From Pandoraea vervacti (GTDB lineage Bacteria; Pseudomonadota; Gammaproteobacteria; Burkholderiales; Burkholderiaceae), in NCBI RefSeq assembly GCF_000934605.2, contig NZ_CP010897.2, positions 4,960,001 to 5,024,000 of the forward strand: a DNA stretch of 64,000 nt, written 5' to 3'. Position numbers and translations under genes: made by a program. Every line of letters begins with the position of its first letter. Position 1 is the stretch's first letter. Below the pieces are notes generated by a model. It saw only the letters and a list, made by a program, of their open reading frames with translations. It ran no database searches and was not told the DNA's origin. Shown here in pieces: positions 18,815 to 28,517 of the stretch.

Positions 18815-20224
18815 TCAGACTCCTTGCTGAACTTGCAACTTGCCGGGCACCGCGCCGATGGAGCCGGCACCCATGGTGATAACGACGTCGCCCGCACGGG
18901 CGACTTGCAGAATGGCGTCGGGTAGTTGGGCGACGTCTTCCACGAAAACGGGTTCTACCTTGCCGGCGACACGCAATGCGCGCGCCAGCGCGCGGCCGTC
19001 GGCCGCCACGATGGGCGCCTCACCGGCCGAATACACCTCGCCGAGCACCACCGCATCGGCATCCGAGAGCACCTTCACGAAGTCCTCGAAGCAGTCACGC
19101 GTGCGCGTGTAGCGATGCGGCTGGAAGGCCAGTACGATGCGACGCCCCGGGAATGCCCCGCGTGCGGCGGCGAGCGTGGCCGCCATCTCGACCGGATGAT
19201 GGCCGTAGTCGTCGATGAGCGTAAACGTCCCTTCGCCCCCCGACTTCGGTACGGCGATGTCGCCATATCGCTGAAAGCGTCGGCCCACGCCGTTGAATTC
19301 CGCCAGCGCCTGCTGAATGGCGGCGTCCGGCACTTCGAGTTCCGTCGCAATCGCAATCGCCGCCAGCGCATTGCGCACGTTGTGCTCGCCCGGCAAATTG
19401 AGCGCGATGTCGAGCGGCGCCGCACCCGCACCGAACTGACGCAGCACCGTGAAGCGCATCTGCCCCGCATCGGCGCGCACGTCGATGGCGCGTACCTGCG
19501 CGTCTTCCGACAGGCCATAACGCACGATCGGCTTCGAGACGAACGGCAGAATCTCGCGCACGTTCGGATCGTCCACGCACAGCACGGCGATTCCGTAGAA
19601 GGGCAGACGCTGCGTGAACGCCACGAACGACTGCTTCAGGCGGGCGAAGTCGTGACCGTACGTATCCATGTGGTCGGCATCGATGTTCGTAATGACTTCG
19701 ATGACCGGATTCAGGTTCAGGAAGGAGGCATCCGACTCGTCGGCCTCGACCACGATGAAATCGCCGGTGCCGAGTTTCGCGTTCGCCCCCGCACTGTTCA
19801 GACGGCCACCGATCACGAATGTCGGGTCCAGTCCACCCTGCGCCAGCACGCTTGCCACGAGACTCGTCGTCGTCGTTTTGCCGTGGGTGCCCGCAATCGC
19901 GACCCCCTGCTTCAGGCGCATGAGTTCCGCGAGCATCAGCGCGCGCGGCACGATGGGAATCTGACGTGCACGCCCCGCGAGCACTTCGGGATTGTCTGCC
20001 GTGATGGCGGTGGAGACGACGATGGCGTCGGCGCCGTCGATGTTTTGCGCCGCATGGCCGCGAGCGATGCGCGCGCCAAGGCTGGCGAGACGCTGCGTGA
20101 CCGCGTTGTCGCCGAGATCGGAGCCGCTCACCTGATATCCCAGGTTGAGCAACACCTCGGCAATGCCGCTCATGCCCGAGCCGCCAATGCCGACGAAGTG
20201 AATATGTTTGACGATGTGTTTCAT
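18815..20224 (-). CDS. murC: UDP-N-acetylmuramate--L-alanine ligase
   Basis: Adds L-Ala to UDP-MurNAc, the first Mur ligase step. The 469-residue protein has the N-terminal nucleotide-binding motif FVGIGGSGMSGIAEVL, the Mur ligase P-loop GTHGKTTTT (112-120), and the central EADESDASF and NIDADHMDTY motifs. It starts one base after the murG stop. Confidence 0.97.
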   Translation of the reverse strand: MKHIVKHIHFVGIGGSGMSGIAEVLLNLGYQVSGSDLGDNAVTQRLASLGARIARGHAAQNIDGADAIVVSTAITADNPEVLAGRARQIPIVPRALMLAELMRLKQGVAIAGTHGKTTTTSLVASVLAQGGLDPTFVIGGRLNSAGANAKLGTGDFIVVEADESDASFLNLNPVIEVITNIDADHMDTYGHDFARLKQSFVAFTQRLPFYGIAVLCVDDPNVREILPFVSKPIVRYGLSEDAQVRAIDVRADAGQMRFTVLRQFGAGAAPLDIALNLPGEHNVRNALAAIAIATELEVPDAAIQQALAEFNGVGRRFQRYGDIAVPKSGGEGTFTLIDDYGHHPVEMAATLAAARGAFPGRRIVLAFQPHRYTRTRDCFEDFVKVLSDADAVVLGEVYSAGEAPIVAADGRALARALRVAGKVEPVFVEDVAQLPDAILQVARAGDVVITMGAGSIGAVPGKLQVQQGV

Positions 20225-20225
20225 T

Positions 20226-21329
20226 TCAATCCTTGGCCAGAGCCGCGCACACGCGCGCCACCTGTTCGGTGGCGTCCGGCTTGGCGAGCGCCCTGGCTTT
20301 CTCTCCCATCGCGAGCAGCGATTCGCGCGTCTGACGGCGCAGCCACTCGGCCAGGGTCTCGACCGACAGCTCGCGCTGATCGATCAGCGTTGCCGCGCCC
20401 TTGTCGGCGAGGAAACGCGCATTCGTTGTCTGGTGGTCGTCGACCGCATGCGGGAATGGCACAAACAGCGCCGCCACGCCGGCGGCAGCCACTTCGGCCA
20501 CCGTCATGGCCCCCGCCCGGCAGATCACCAGATCCGCCCCGGCATAAGCCTCGACCATGTTGTCGATGAACGGCACCGCGTCAACCGTCACCCCCGCTGC
20601 GGCGTAGTTCGCCTGCAACGTCTGAATGTGCTTGACGCCCGCCTGATGCGTGACTTGCGGACGCACGTCGCGCGGCAGCTTCGCCAGCGCCTTCGGCACG
20701 ATCTCGTTGAGCACCGTGGCGCCGAGACTCCCGCCCACGACCAGAATGCGCAGCGGGCCAGTGCGCGCGCTGTAGCGCTCGGCCGGCGGCGCCATCTCGT
20801 CGAAGTCCGCCCGGATCGGGTTACCCACCCACTCGCCGCCCGCAATGGTGTCGGGGAAGGCGAGGAGCACCTTGTCCGCCACGCGCGCAAGCACCTTGTT
20901 CGCCATGCCGGCCACTGAGTTCTGCTCATGGAGCACGAGCGGACGCCCCAGCAGCGACGCCATCATCCCTGCCGGAAACGTGATGTACCCGCCCATGCCG
21001 AGCACCACGTTCGGCCTGGCGCGGCGCACCGCACCGATGCTCTGCCAGAACGCACGCAGCAGGTTCAGCGGCAGCAGCAGCTTCGTCATCATTCCCTTGC
21101 CGCGCAGCCCGCCGAACTTCACGAACTCCATGGGGATGTCGTACTTCGGCACGAGCGTCGCTTCCATGCCGGTGGGATTGCCAAGCCAGACCACGCGCCA
21201 CCCCTGCACACGCAGGAAGTTGGCGACCGCGAGCCCCGGGAAGACGTGACCGCCCGTGCCGCCGGCCATGACCAGCAGCGTGCGTGTCTTCGTCTGCGGC
21301 GCCGGCATCGCGGTAGCGCGCTCGGTCAT
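20226..21329 (-). CDS. murG: MurG, lipid II synthase
   Basis: Glycosyltransferase (GT28) that adds GlcNAc to lipid I on the cytoplasmic face of the membrane. The 367-residue protein has the donor/acceptor loops GGTGGHVFPGLA and GGSLGATVLNE, plus HEQNSVAGMANK and the C-terminal RAGAMTVAE motif. Start ATG 21329 overlaps the ftsW stop by four bases; the open frame continues upstream inside ftsW without similarity. Confidence 0.96.
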   Translation of the reverse strand: MTERATAMPAPQTKTRTLLVMAGGTGGHVFPGLAVANFLRVQGWRVVWLGNPTGMEATLVPKYDIPMEFVKFGGLRGKGMMTKLLLPLNLLRAFWQSIGAVRRARPNVVLGMGGYITFPAGMMASLLGRPLVLHEQNSVAGMANKVLARVADKVLLAFPDTIAGGEWVGNPIRADFDEMAPPAERYSARTGPLRILVVGGSLGATVLNEIVPKALAKLPRDVRPQVTHQAGVKHIQTLQANYAAAGVTVDAVPFIDNMVEAYAGADLVICRAGAMTVAEVAAAGVAALFVPFPHAVDDHQTTNARFLADKGAATLIDQRELSVETLAEWLRRQTRESLLAMGEKARALAKPDATEQVARVCAALAKD

Positions 21330-22594
21330 ACTTTTCCTCCCCGCATCAGCACGCGGTTTTCGTAATCCACCCGCAGCAAAATCGCCACGGCCACACAGTT
21401 GAGCAAGATGCCCGAGCCGCCGTAACTGACCAGCGGCAAGGTCAGCCCCTTGGTCGGCAGCAAGCCCAGATTCACGCCCATGTTGATGAAGGTCTGCGCC
21501 CCCAGCCACACGCCGACACCCTTGGCGAGCAAGCCGGCGAAGGTGCGCTCGAGCGCGAGTGCCTGACGACCGATCTCGAAGGCGCGGCGCACCAGCCAGT
21601 AGAACAGCAGGATCACGACCAGCACGCCCACGAAGCCGAACTCCTCGCCAATCACTGCGAGAATGAAGTCGGTATGCGCTTCGGGCAGGTAGTGCAGTTT
21701 TTCAATGCTTCCGCCAAGCCCGACGCCCGTCCACTCGCCACGCCCGAATGCGATCAGCGAGTGCGTGAGCTGGTAAGCCTTGCCCAGCGCATAGTCTTCG
21801 CGCCACGGATCGAGGTACGCGAAGATCCGCTCCCGACGCCATGGCGACAGCCAGATCAGCATCGCAAAGGTCCCCACCGCCGTGAGCGCCAGCCCGCCGA
21901 ACAACCGGCCGTTCACGCCGCCGAGGAACAGAATGCCCATTGCGATGGCCGCCACGACCATGAAGGCGCCCATGTCCGGTTCGAGCAGCAGCAACATGCC
22001 GACGAAGACGACCGCAATGCCCATCGGCAGGAAGCCCTTGCCGAAGCTCTGCATGAATTCCTGTTTGCGCACCGTGTAATTCGCGGCGTACAGCGTGACG
22101 GCGAGCTTCATGATCTCCGACGGCTGCAGGTTGAGCACGCCGAACGGAATCCAGCGCTTCGAGCCGTTCACCCCCTTGCCCACGTGCGGGATCAGCACGA
22201 TCACCAGCAACAGCAATGCCAGCAGGAAGAGCTTTGGCGCGAGCCGATCCATCGTCTTGACGGGAATCCGGAACGTGACCACTGCCGCGACCAGCCCGAT
22301 CGTGAGCGAGATCACGTGACGGCCGAGGAAGTGATAGGTGGAGTAGCCGCTGTACTTCGGTGAGTCCGGCAGCGCGACCGATGCCGAATACACCATGATC
22401 AGTCCCAGCGACAACAACGAAATCACCACCCACACCAGCGCATGATCGTATTCGAGCATGCGCGAGCGCGTCGGCTTGATACTGCCGAGCGTGCGATTGG
22501 CGGCGGACGTCGCCGCGCCCGGCGCGGTGGCCGTGCCCGCACCGGCGAAGCCGGCCTGACGCTTCTTGCTGAAGAACGACTTGATACGGTTCAT
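21326..22594 (-). CDS. ftsW: FtsW, septal peptidoglycan glycosyltransferase (SEDS)
   Basis: Polymerises lipid II at the septum together with FtsI. The 422-residue protein has about ten membrane helices after a cytoplasmic N-terminus of some 50 residues; SEDS hallmarks such as NGSKRWI, EPDMG and LLPTKGLTLPLVSYGGS are present. Both ends overlap neighbours by four bases (murD stop, murG start), suggesting coupled translation. Confidence 0.96.
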   Translation of the reverse strand: MNRIKSFFSKKRQAGFAGAGTATAPGAATSAANRTLGSIKPTRSRMLEYDHALVWVVISLLSLGLIMVYSASVALPDSPKYSGYSTYHFLGRHVISLTIGLVAAVVTFRIPVKTMDRLAPKLFLLALLLLVIVLIPHVGKGVNGSKRWIPFGVLNLQPSEIMKLAVTLYAANYTVRKQEFMQSFGKGFLPMGIAVVFVGMLLLLEPDMGAFMVVAAIAMGILFLGGVNGRLFGGLALTAVGTFAMLIWLSPWRRERIFAYLDPWREDYALGKAYQLTHSLIAFGRGEWTGVGLGGSIEKLHYLPEAHTDFILAVIGEEFGFVGVLVVILLFYWLVRRAFEIGRQALALERTFAGLLAKGVGVWLGAQTFINMGVNLGLLPTKGLTLPLVSYGGSGILLNCVAVAILLRVDYENRVLMRGGKV

Positions 22595-24123
22595 AGCATC
22601 ACCCCCGCGTCGGCGGCCAGATCAACCACGGTGTCGCGAAACACTTGCGCGCGATGCTCGTAGTTGCGGAACATGTCGAAGCTCGCGCAGGCCGGCGAGA
22701 GCAGCACGGCGTCGCCGGGCTGCGCCAGCTTCGCCGCTTCGCGAGTAGCGTCTTCGAGTGTCGGTGCGTCGATCAGGTCCACGCCGGTATCCGTGAGGGC
22801 TTCGCGCAGCAGCGGTGCGTCGCGGCCGATCAGCAGCACGGCGCGCGCATGATGCGCGACCGGGTTGGCCAACGGCGAGAAGTCCTGTCCCTTGCCGTCG
22901 CCGCCGAGGATCAGCAGCAACGTCTTCTCCAGCCCGGTGATGGCCGCGACGGTCGCACCGACGTTGGTGCCCTTGCTATCGTCGTAGAACTCGACTTCGT
23001 TGATGGTGGCGACGAGTTGCACGCGGTGCGGCTCGCCCGGGTACTCACGCAGACCATGCAGCAGCTTGGCCAGCGGCAGGTCGATCGCGCGCGTGAGGGC
23101 GAGCGCCGCCAGCGCGTTCGCCGCGTTGTGCTGGCCGCGAATGCGCAGCGCGTCGGCCGGCATCAGTCGCTTGCCCAGCACTTCGACCGTCGCTTCGGCT
23201 GCGGCGCCGGCCTTGCTGCGGCGTTTCGGGGCGGGCGGCGCGTCGTCGCGCGTGAAGCCTTCGACCAGCCACGACATGCCGCCTTCCATCTCGAGTCCGA
23301 AGTCGCCCACCGCATCGGGCTTGCCCGTGCCGAACGTCACGACATTGGCCTCGGGCGAGGCGAAGGCGATCACGCGGGCATCGTCGCGATTGAGCACGCG
23401 CACCGTGTGCTCACCGAAAATGCGCGCCTTGGCGTTGGCGTAGGCGTCCATGTCGCCATGCCAGTCCAGATGGTCCTGCGTGATATTGAGAATCGCCGCC
23501 GCGTCGGGCGCGAGAGAGTACGTCGTCTCCAACTGGAAGCTGGAGAGTTCGAGCACCCAGACGTCGGGCAGCGACGCATCGGCGATGCATTCGCTGAGAC
23601 GGTCGAGCGCGGTCGGACTGATATTGCCGGCCACCGCCGTGCGCTTTCCGGCGCGACGGCACAGCAGCCCGGTCAGGCTCGTGGTCGTGGTCTTGCCGTT
23701 CGTGCCGGTAATGGCGAGTACCTTCGGCGCGTATCCGCTCGTCGACTGCATGTGACGCAGCGCCTGTGCGAAGAACTCGATTTCGCCCCACACCGCAATG
23801 CCACGCTCGGCGGCCACCGCCAGTAGCGCCGCCACGTCTGCGGCCAGCGGCGACAACCCTGGGCTGATGCCAATGAGGTCGATATCGGCGAGCAATGCGT
23901 CGATCTGGTCCGCAAACGCCCCGCCGACGAACTCCGCCTGCGGCGCTTCCGCGCGCAGGGTCGCAACGTTCGGCGGTGTCTCCGACGACGCAAAGCGCGT
24001 GTCGGCCGCGCGCACTCGGCAGCCGTAACGCGCGCACCAACGCGCCATCGCCAGGCCGGACTCTCCCAGACCCAGGATCAGGACACGCGGTTGCCAGGAT
24101 TCACCAAACTTCTCGCCGAACAC
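22591..24123 (-). CDS. murD: UDP-N-acetylmuramoyl-L-alanine--D-glutamate ligase
   Basis: Adds D-Glu in peptidoglycan precursor synthesis. The Mur ligase P-loop GTNGKTTTTSL and the downstream DHLDWHGD motif are clear; an Arg/Lys/Ala-rich insert (PAPKRRSKAGAAAE) lies mid-protein. Start is set at GTG 24123: AAGGA lies about nine bases upstream and the N-terminus then reads FGEKFGESWQPRVL like close relatives. The longer open frame begins at TTG 24150. Length is 510 residues, above the usual 440-450, mostly from the insert and N-terminus. Confidence 0.93.
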   Translation of the reverse strand: MFGEKFGESWQPRVLILGLGESGLAMARWCARYGCRVRAADTRFASSETPPNVATLRAEAPQAEFVGGAFADQIDALLADIDLIGISPGLSPLAADVAALLAVAAERGIAVWGEIEFFAQALRHMQSTSGYAPKVLAITGTNGKTTTTSLTGLLCRRAGKRTAVAGNISPTALDRLSECIADASLPDVWVLELSSFQLETTYSLAPDAAAILNITQDHLDWHGDMDAYANAKARIFGEHTVRVLNRDDARVIAFASPEANVVTFGTGKPDAVGDFGLEMEGGMSWLVEGFTRDDAPPAPKRRSKAGAAAEATVEVLGKRLMPADALRIRGQHNAANALAALALTRAIDLPLAKLLHGLREYPGEPHRVQLVATINEVEFYDDSKGTNVGATVAAITGLEKTLLLILGGDGKGQDFSPLANPVAHHARAVLLIGRDAPLLREALTDTGVDLIDAPTLEDATREAAKLAQPGDAVLLSPACASFDMFRNYEHRAQVFRDTVVDLAADAGVML

Positions 24124-24324
24124 GTCGCTCTTTCCTTTTAATCGATTCAAACAACCTACGAATGCATCGCTTCAACGACACCGATCTCCTGCTATCGGCG
24201 CGAGCGGCCTTACCTTTAGTCCTACTTTGCTTCGGTCCAACTTTGCGCGAAAGCGACTTCGCATCTCTGCGACGTCGCCGTCTCGTCTTCTACGTCCGTT
24301 GCCTGCCGTGTCCCTATCGTGTCG

Positions 24325-25494
24325 TCAACGCAGCTTCAGCGTCGACAGACCGATGAGCACCAGCATCAGCGTGATGATCCAGAAGCGGACCACCACCTGT
24401 GTTTCCTTCCATCCCGACAATTCGAAGTGGTGATGCAGCGGCGCCATCTTGAAGATGCGGCGCCCTTCGCCGAATCGCTTCTTGGTGTACTTGAACCAGG
24501 TCACCTGCAGCATCACGGAAATCGTTTCGGCGACGAACACGCCGCCCATCACGAAAAGCACGACTTCCTGACGCACGATGACAGCCACTGTGCCGAGCGC
24601 GCCGCCGAGTGCCAGTGCCCCCACGTCGCCCATGAAAACCTGCGCCGGGTGCGTGTTGAACCAGAGGAACGCGAGCCCCGCACCCGACATCGCCGAACAG
24701 AACACGAGCAACTCGCCCGCGCCCGGAATGTGGGGGAACAACAGGTACTTCGAGTAGACGACGTTGCCCATGACATAGGCGAACACGCCGAGCGCCGCGC
24801 CCACGAGCACGACCGGCATGATCACCAGCCCATCGAGACCGTCGGTGAGGTTAACGGCGTTGGACGAGCCTACGATGACAAAGTAAGTGAGCGCGATGAA
24901 GCCGAACACGCCCAGCGGGTAGCTCATCGTCTTGAAGAACGGCACGATGAAGTCCGCCTTGGGCGGCAGATCGAGCGGGAAACCGTTGCGCACCCAGCTG
25001 ATGAACAACTCGAACACCTTGAGGTTGCTCGTCTCCGAGACCGAGAACGCCAGATAGATCGCCGCGAACAGGCCGATGATCGACTGCCAGAAATACTTTT
25101 CGCGCGACGACATGCCGCGCGGATCCTTGTAGACCACCTTCCGGTAGTCGTCGATCCAGCCGATGATGCCGAAACCGAGCGTGACGAGCAGCACGATCCA
25201 GATGAAACGATTGCTCAGATCCGCCCAGAGCAGCGTGGCGACGGTAATGCCAATCAGGATGAGCACGCCGCCCATGGTGGGCGTACCCGACTTCACCAGG
25301 TGGGTCTGCGGGCCGTCGGTACGCACGGCTTGTCCCACCTTCATTTCGGCGAGCTTGCGAATGACCATCGGCCCGAACGAGAGCCCGATCACCAGCGCCG
25401 TGAGGCTTGCCATCACGGCCCGAAACGTCAGGTAGTTGAACACGCGCAAATAGCTCGCATCCGCTTGCAGCCATTGCGCCAACGTCAGCAGCAT
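24325..25494 (-). CDS. mraY: Phospho-N-acetylmuramoyl-pentapeptide transferase MraY
   Basis: Membrane enzyme making lipid I from UDP-MurNAc-pentapeptide and undecaprenyl phosphate. The 389-residue protein has about ten membrane helices. Active-site motifs are IDDYRKV, NAVNLTDGLDGL, and the cytoplasmic loop MAPLHHHFELSG. It follows murF after 15 bp. A 201-bp gap without any gene or clear promoter separates it from murD. Confidence 0.97.
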   Translation of the reverse strand: MLLTLAQWLQADASYLRVFNYLTFRAVMASLTALVIGLSFGPMVIRKLAEMKVGQAVRTDGPQTHLVKSGTPTMGGVLILIGITVATLLWADLSNRFIWIVLLVTLGFGIIGWIDDYRKVVYKDPRGMSSREKYFWQSIIGLFAAIYLAFSVSETSNLKVFELFISWVRNGFPLDLPPKADFIVPFFKTMSYPLGVFGFIALTYFVIVGSSNAVNLTDGLDGLVIMPVVLVGAALGVFAYVMGNVVYSKYLLFPHIPGAGELLVFCSAMSGAGLAFLWFNTHPAQVFMGDVGALALGGALGTVAVIVRQEVVLFVMGGVFVAETISVMLQVTWFKYTKKRFGEGRRIFKMAPLHHHFELSGWKETQVVVRFWIITLMLVLIGLSTLKLR

Positions 25495-25509
25495 TCCATC
25501 AATCCTTTA

Positions 25510-26937
25510 TCACTTGGCCGGGGCGTCGCCGCCCCCGCCTTCACTCGTCGCGCGCAACTGTTCGAGCACGCGCTCCATCCGCATGAAGCGGCTTCCCTTC
25601 ACCAACACCGTCGCTGGCGCACTTAACGTGGCGTTCAACGCCGCCACCAGCGGCGCCACATTGGTCACATCCGAAAAATGTTCGCCGCCGTCGCCGAAAG
25701 CGGCAACGCTCGCCGGCGTTTGCTCGCCCATGGCCAGCAGACGATCGATACCGCGCTGTGCGGCGTATTCGCCCACCTCGCGATGAAATGCGGGCCCGTT
25801 GTCACCGACTTCACCCATGTCGCCCAACACCAGAACGCGCGGTGCAGGCGTTTGCGCGAGTACGTCGATTGCGGCCCGTACGGAATCGGGGTTCGCATTA
25901 TAGGTGTCGTCGATCAACGTGACACCTGCCAGAGGTCCCTTTGACAGCGTGGACACCTGGAGACGGCCTTTGACGGCGGAAAACGCTTCGAGTGCCCGCA
26001 CAATCGAGCCGATATCGACATGCGCCCCCAACGCACAGGCAATTGCCGCCAGGGCATTGCGCGCGTTGTGCTCTCCGAGCAACGGCAATGTGAGCGAAAA
26101 CTCGCCGGCGGGCGAGGCCACGCGCAACACGCGGGTCGCCACGTCGTAACGGCCCGAGACGGCCGCACGCATGTCCAGCGCGAAGTCGAGCACGCGGCGC
26201 TGATTTGTCCGCTGATTCGCGACTTCGCGCCACATCGGGGCGAATTCACTGTCCGCGGGGAAAACGGCCACACCGTCGTCGGACAGCGCCGCGAGCACGG
26301 CCGAATGTTCTTCGGCCACGGCGGCCACGCTCACCATGAACTCCTGATGTTCGCGCTGCGCGTTATTGATGACGGCCACCGTCGGCTGGGCGATCTTCGC
26401 GAGGTACGCCGTCTCGCCCGGATGGTTCATGCCGAGTTCGAGCACGGCCAGCTTGTCGCCGTCGTTCAGACGAAACACGGTCAACGGCAGACCGATGTCG
26501 TTGTTGAAGTTGCCCGCCGTCGCCAGACGCGCCTGCGCGCCCACCGCCTCGGCAAAGATGGCCGAGATCATTTCCTTGACGGTCGTCTTGCCGTTGCTGC
26601 CGGTCACCGCGACCACGGGAATGGCAAAGCGCCGCCGCCACGCCGCGGCCATCTCGCCCAGCGCGATGCGCGTGTCAGGCACGATCAGCGCCGGCGTTGC
26701 GAAAGCTTCCGGCACGTGCGTCGCCACCACGGCAGCCGCGCCTGCGCGCGCCACGTCGGCCAGGAAGTCGTGCGCATCGAAACGCTCACCCTTGAGCGCC
26801 ACGAAGAGATCGCCGGGCTGGACCGAGCGGCTGTCCGTCACGATGCGCGAGAACGCCGTCGACGGCTCGCCAAGCACCTGCGAATCGGCGACGGCGGCTT
26901 TGGCGTCGCTCAGTTGCCACATGATCGTTTGCGTCAT
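25510..26937 (-). CDS. murF: UDP-MurNAc-tripeptide--D-alanyl-D-alanine ligase
   Basis: Adds D-Ala-D-Ala to the tripeptide precursor in the cytoplasm. The 475-residue protein has the Mur P-loop GSNGKTTVKEM, the NNAQREHQEF segment and the C-terminal DDTYNANPDSVRAA motif. Start ATG 26937 overlaps the murE stop by four bases; the open frame extends to 27303 inside murE without similarity. Confidence 0.96.
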   Translation of the reverse strand: MTQTIMWQLSDAKAAVADSQVLGEPSTAFSRIVTDSRSVQPGDLFVALKGERFDAHDFLADVARAGAAAVVATHVPEAFATPALIVPDTRIALGEMAAAWRRRFAIPVVAVTGSNGKTTVKEMISAIFAEAVGAQARLATAGNFNNDIGLPLTVFRLNDGDKLAVLELGMNHPGETAYLAKIAQPTVAVINNAQREHQEFMVSVAAVAEEHSAVLAALSDDGVAVFPADSEFAPMWREVANQRTNQRRVLDFALDMRAAVSGRYDVATRVLRVASPAGEFSLTLPLLGEHNARNALAAIACALGAHVDIGSIVRALEAFSAVKGRLQVSTLSKGPLAGVTLIDDTYNANPDSVRAAIDVLAQTPAPRVLVLGDMGEVGDNGPAFHREVGEYAAQRGIDRLLAMGEQTPASVAAFGDGGEHFSDVTNVAPLVAALNATLSAPATVLVKGSRFMRMERVLEQLRATSEGGGGDAPAK

Positions 26938-28517
26938 TCGCCACCTCCGCGCACCGTCGTCGCACGTGCAGCGAGTGCCAGACGCGCGTGCTCCTGATCG
27001 GAGAACGGCCGCTTCTTGCCCATGATTTCCTGTGTACTTTCGTGCCCTTTGCCCGCAACGAGCACGACATCTGCCGGCTGCGCACCGCGCACGGCCTGAA
27101 GAATCGCGCTGGCGCGATCTTCGATGCGACGTGCCGCGTCGGGGCGAGTCAGACCGGCGGCGATCTGCGCCATGATGTCTGTCGGCACCTCGGTGCGCGG
27201 GTTGTCGCTCGTGAGCACGACGGCATCCGCCAGACGCTCGGCCACCGCGCCCATTTGCGGACGCTTGCCCGCATCGCGATCTCCACCGCAGCCGAACACG
27301 CACACGAGCTTGCCGCCACGCGCCTGCGTCACGGGGCGCAACGCGGCAAGCGTCTTGTCCAGCGCATCGGGTGTGTGCGCGTAGTCGATGACCACCAGTG
27401 GCTGCCCCGGCTGCCCGATCTGCTCCATGCGACCGGAGACGGGTTCGAGCGTGGCGAGACCGGCAATGGCGGCGTCCTGTGCGACACCCGCAGCAAGTGC
27501 CGCGCCCAGCACGGCCAGCGCATTGCTGATGTTGAACTCGCCGATCAGCGGCACGGTGACCTGCTGACTCTGGTCGTCGATATGCAGCGTGAAACGCGTA
27601 CCGGCAGTCGTCGCGCGAATATCCTCGGCGCGCAATACGCGGTTGCCGTGCGACGACGTCGCGCTACCGTGCAGACCGTACTCGAAGACTGGCGTCTTGC
27701 CCGCCAGACGCGCGAGCAAACGTTGCCCCATCGCGTCGTCGCGATTGATGACCGCGGCCTTCAGCCCCGGCCAGTCGAACAGGCGCGCCTTGGCTGCCTC
27801 GTATTCGGCCATCGTGCCGTGGTAGTCGAGGTGGTCCTGCGTCAGATTGGTGAAAATGGCGACATCGAACGCGACGCCGTTGACTCGCCCCTGATACAGA
27901 CCGTGCGACGACACCTCCATCGCGATCGCCGCAGCGCCTTGCGCGCGCAGATCGTCCAGGCTTCGCTGGAGCTGGACGGCATCGGGCGTCGTAAACCCCG
28001 TCACCGTGAGATGCCCCGGGAATCCGCTGCCCAGCGTACCGATTACGGCGCTGCGCACACTCATTTTGGTCAGCAGTTGCGCCAGCCATTGGCTGCACGA
28101 TGTCTTGCCGTTGGTCCCCGTCACGCCCAGCATCGTCATGCCGACACTCGGCTCGCCGTACCACAGCGCCGCGAGCGGGCCTGCAAGCCAGTCCAGACGC
28201 GGCACGCCGAACTGCGGCACGCCTGCGAGGCTGCTGAGCGATGCGGGCCACGTGAAGTCGTCCGTCTGCCAGAGTACGGCGGCGGCGCCACGTTCCACGG
28301 CGTCGGCAATGAACCCCCGGCTGTCGGCGCCCTTGACCGCGTAGGCGACGAACACGTCCCCCGGCGCGACGCGACGGCTATCGGCATGCAGCGTTGCCGT
28401 GGCCGGCACCGTGCGGCGCAGCCAATCCCATGCCTGCGCGAGCGAGGCACGATCGGCGGCATCCGCGATCATCGCGAACGTGGCGGGATTTTGCGGCGTC
28501 GGCGTCACGGTGCCCAT
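26934..28517 (-). CDS. murE: UDP-MurNAc-dipeptide--meso-diaminopimelate ligase
   Basis: Adds the third residue of the stem peptide. The DNPR motif (TSDNPRTE) specifies meso-diaminopimelate, as expected in Gram-negatives. The P-loop GTNGKTSCSQ and the GCGGDRDAGKR segment are present; length 527 is slightly long owing to the N-terminus. The start lies inside ftsI (13-bp overlap). Confidence 0.96.
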   Translation of the reverse strand: MGTVTPTPQNPATFAMIADAADRASLAQAWDWLRRTVPATATLHADSRRVAPGDVFVAYAVKGADSRGFIADAVERGAAAVLWQTDDFTWPASLSSLAGVPQFGVPRLDWLAGPLAALWYGEPSVGMTMLGVTGTNGKTSCSQWLAQLLTKMSVRSAVIGTLGSGFPGHLTVTGFTTPDAVQLQRSLDDLRAQGAAAIAMEVSSHGLYQGRVNGVAFDVAIFTNLTQDHLDYHGTMAEYEAAKARLFDWPGLKAAVINRDDAMGQRLLARLAGKTPVFEYGLHGSATSSHGNRVLRAEDIRATTAGTRFTLHIDDQSQQVTVPLIGEFNISNALAVLGAALAAGVAQDAAIAGLATLEPVSGRMEQIGQPGQPLVVIDYAHTPDALDKTLAALRPVTQARGGKLVCVFGCGGDRDAGKRPQMGAVAERLADAVVLTSDNPRTEVPTDIMAQIAAGLTRPDAARRIEDRASAILQAVRGAQPADVVLVAGKGHESTQEIMGKKRPFSDQEHARLALAARATTVRGGGE

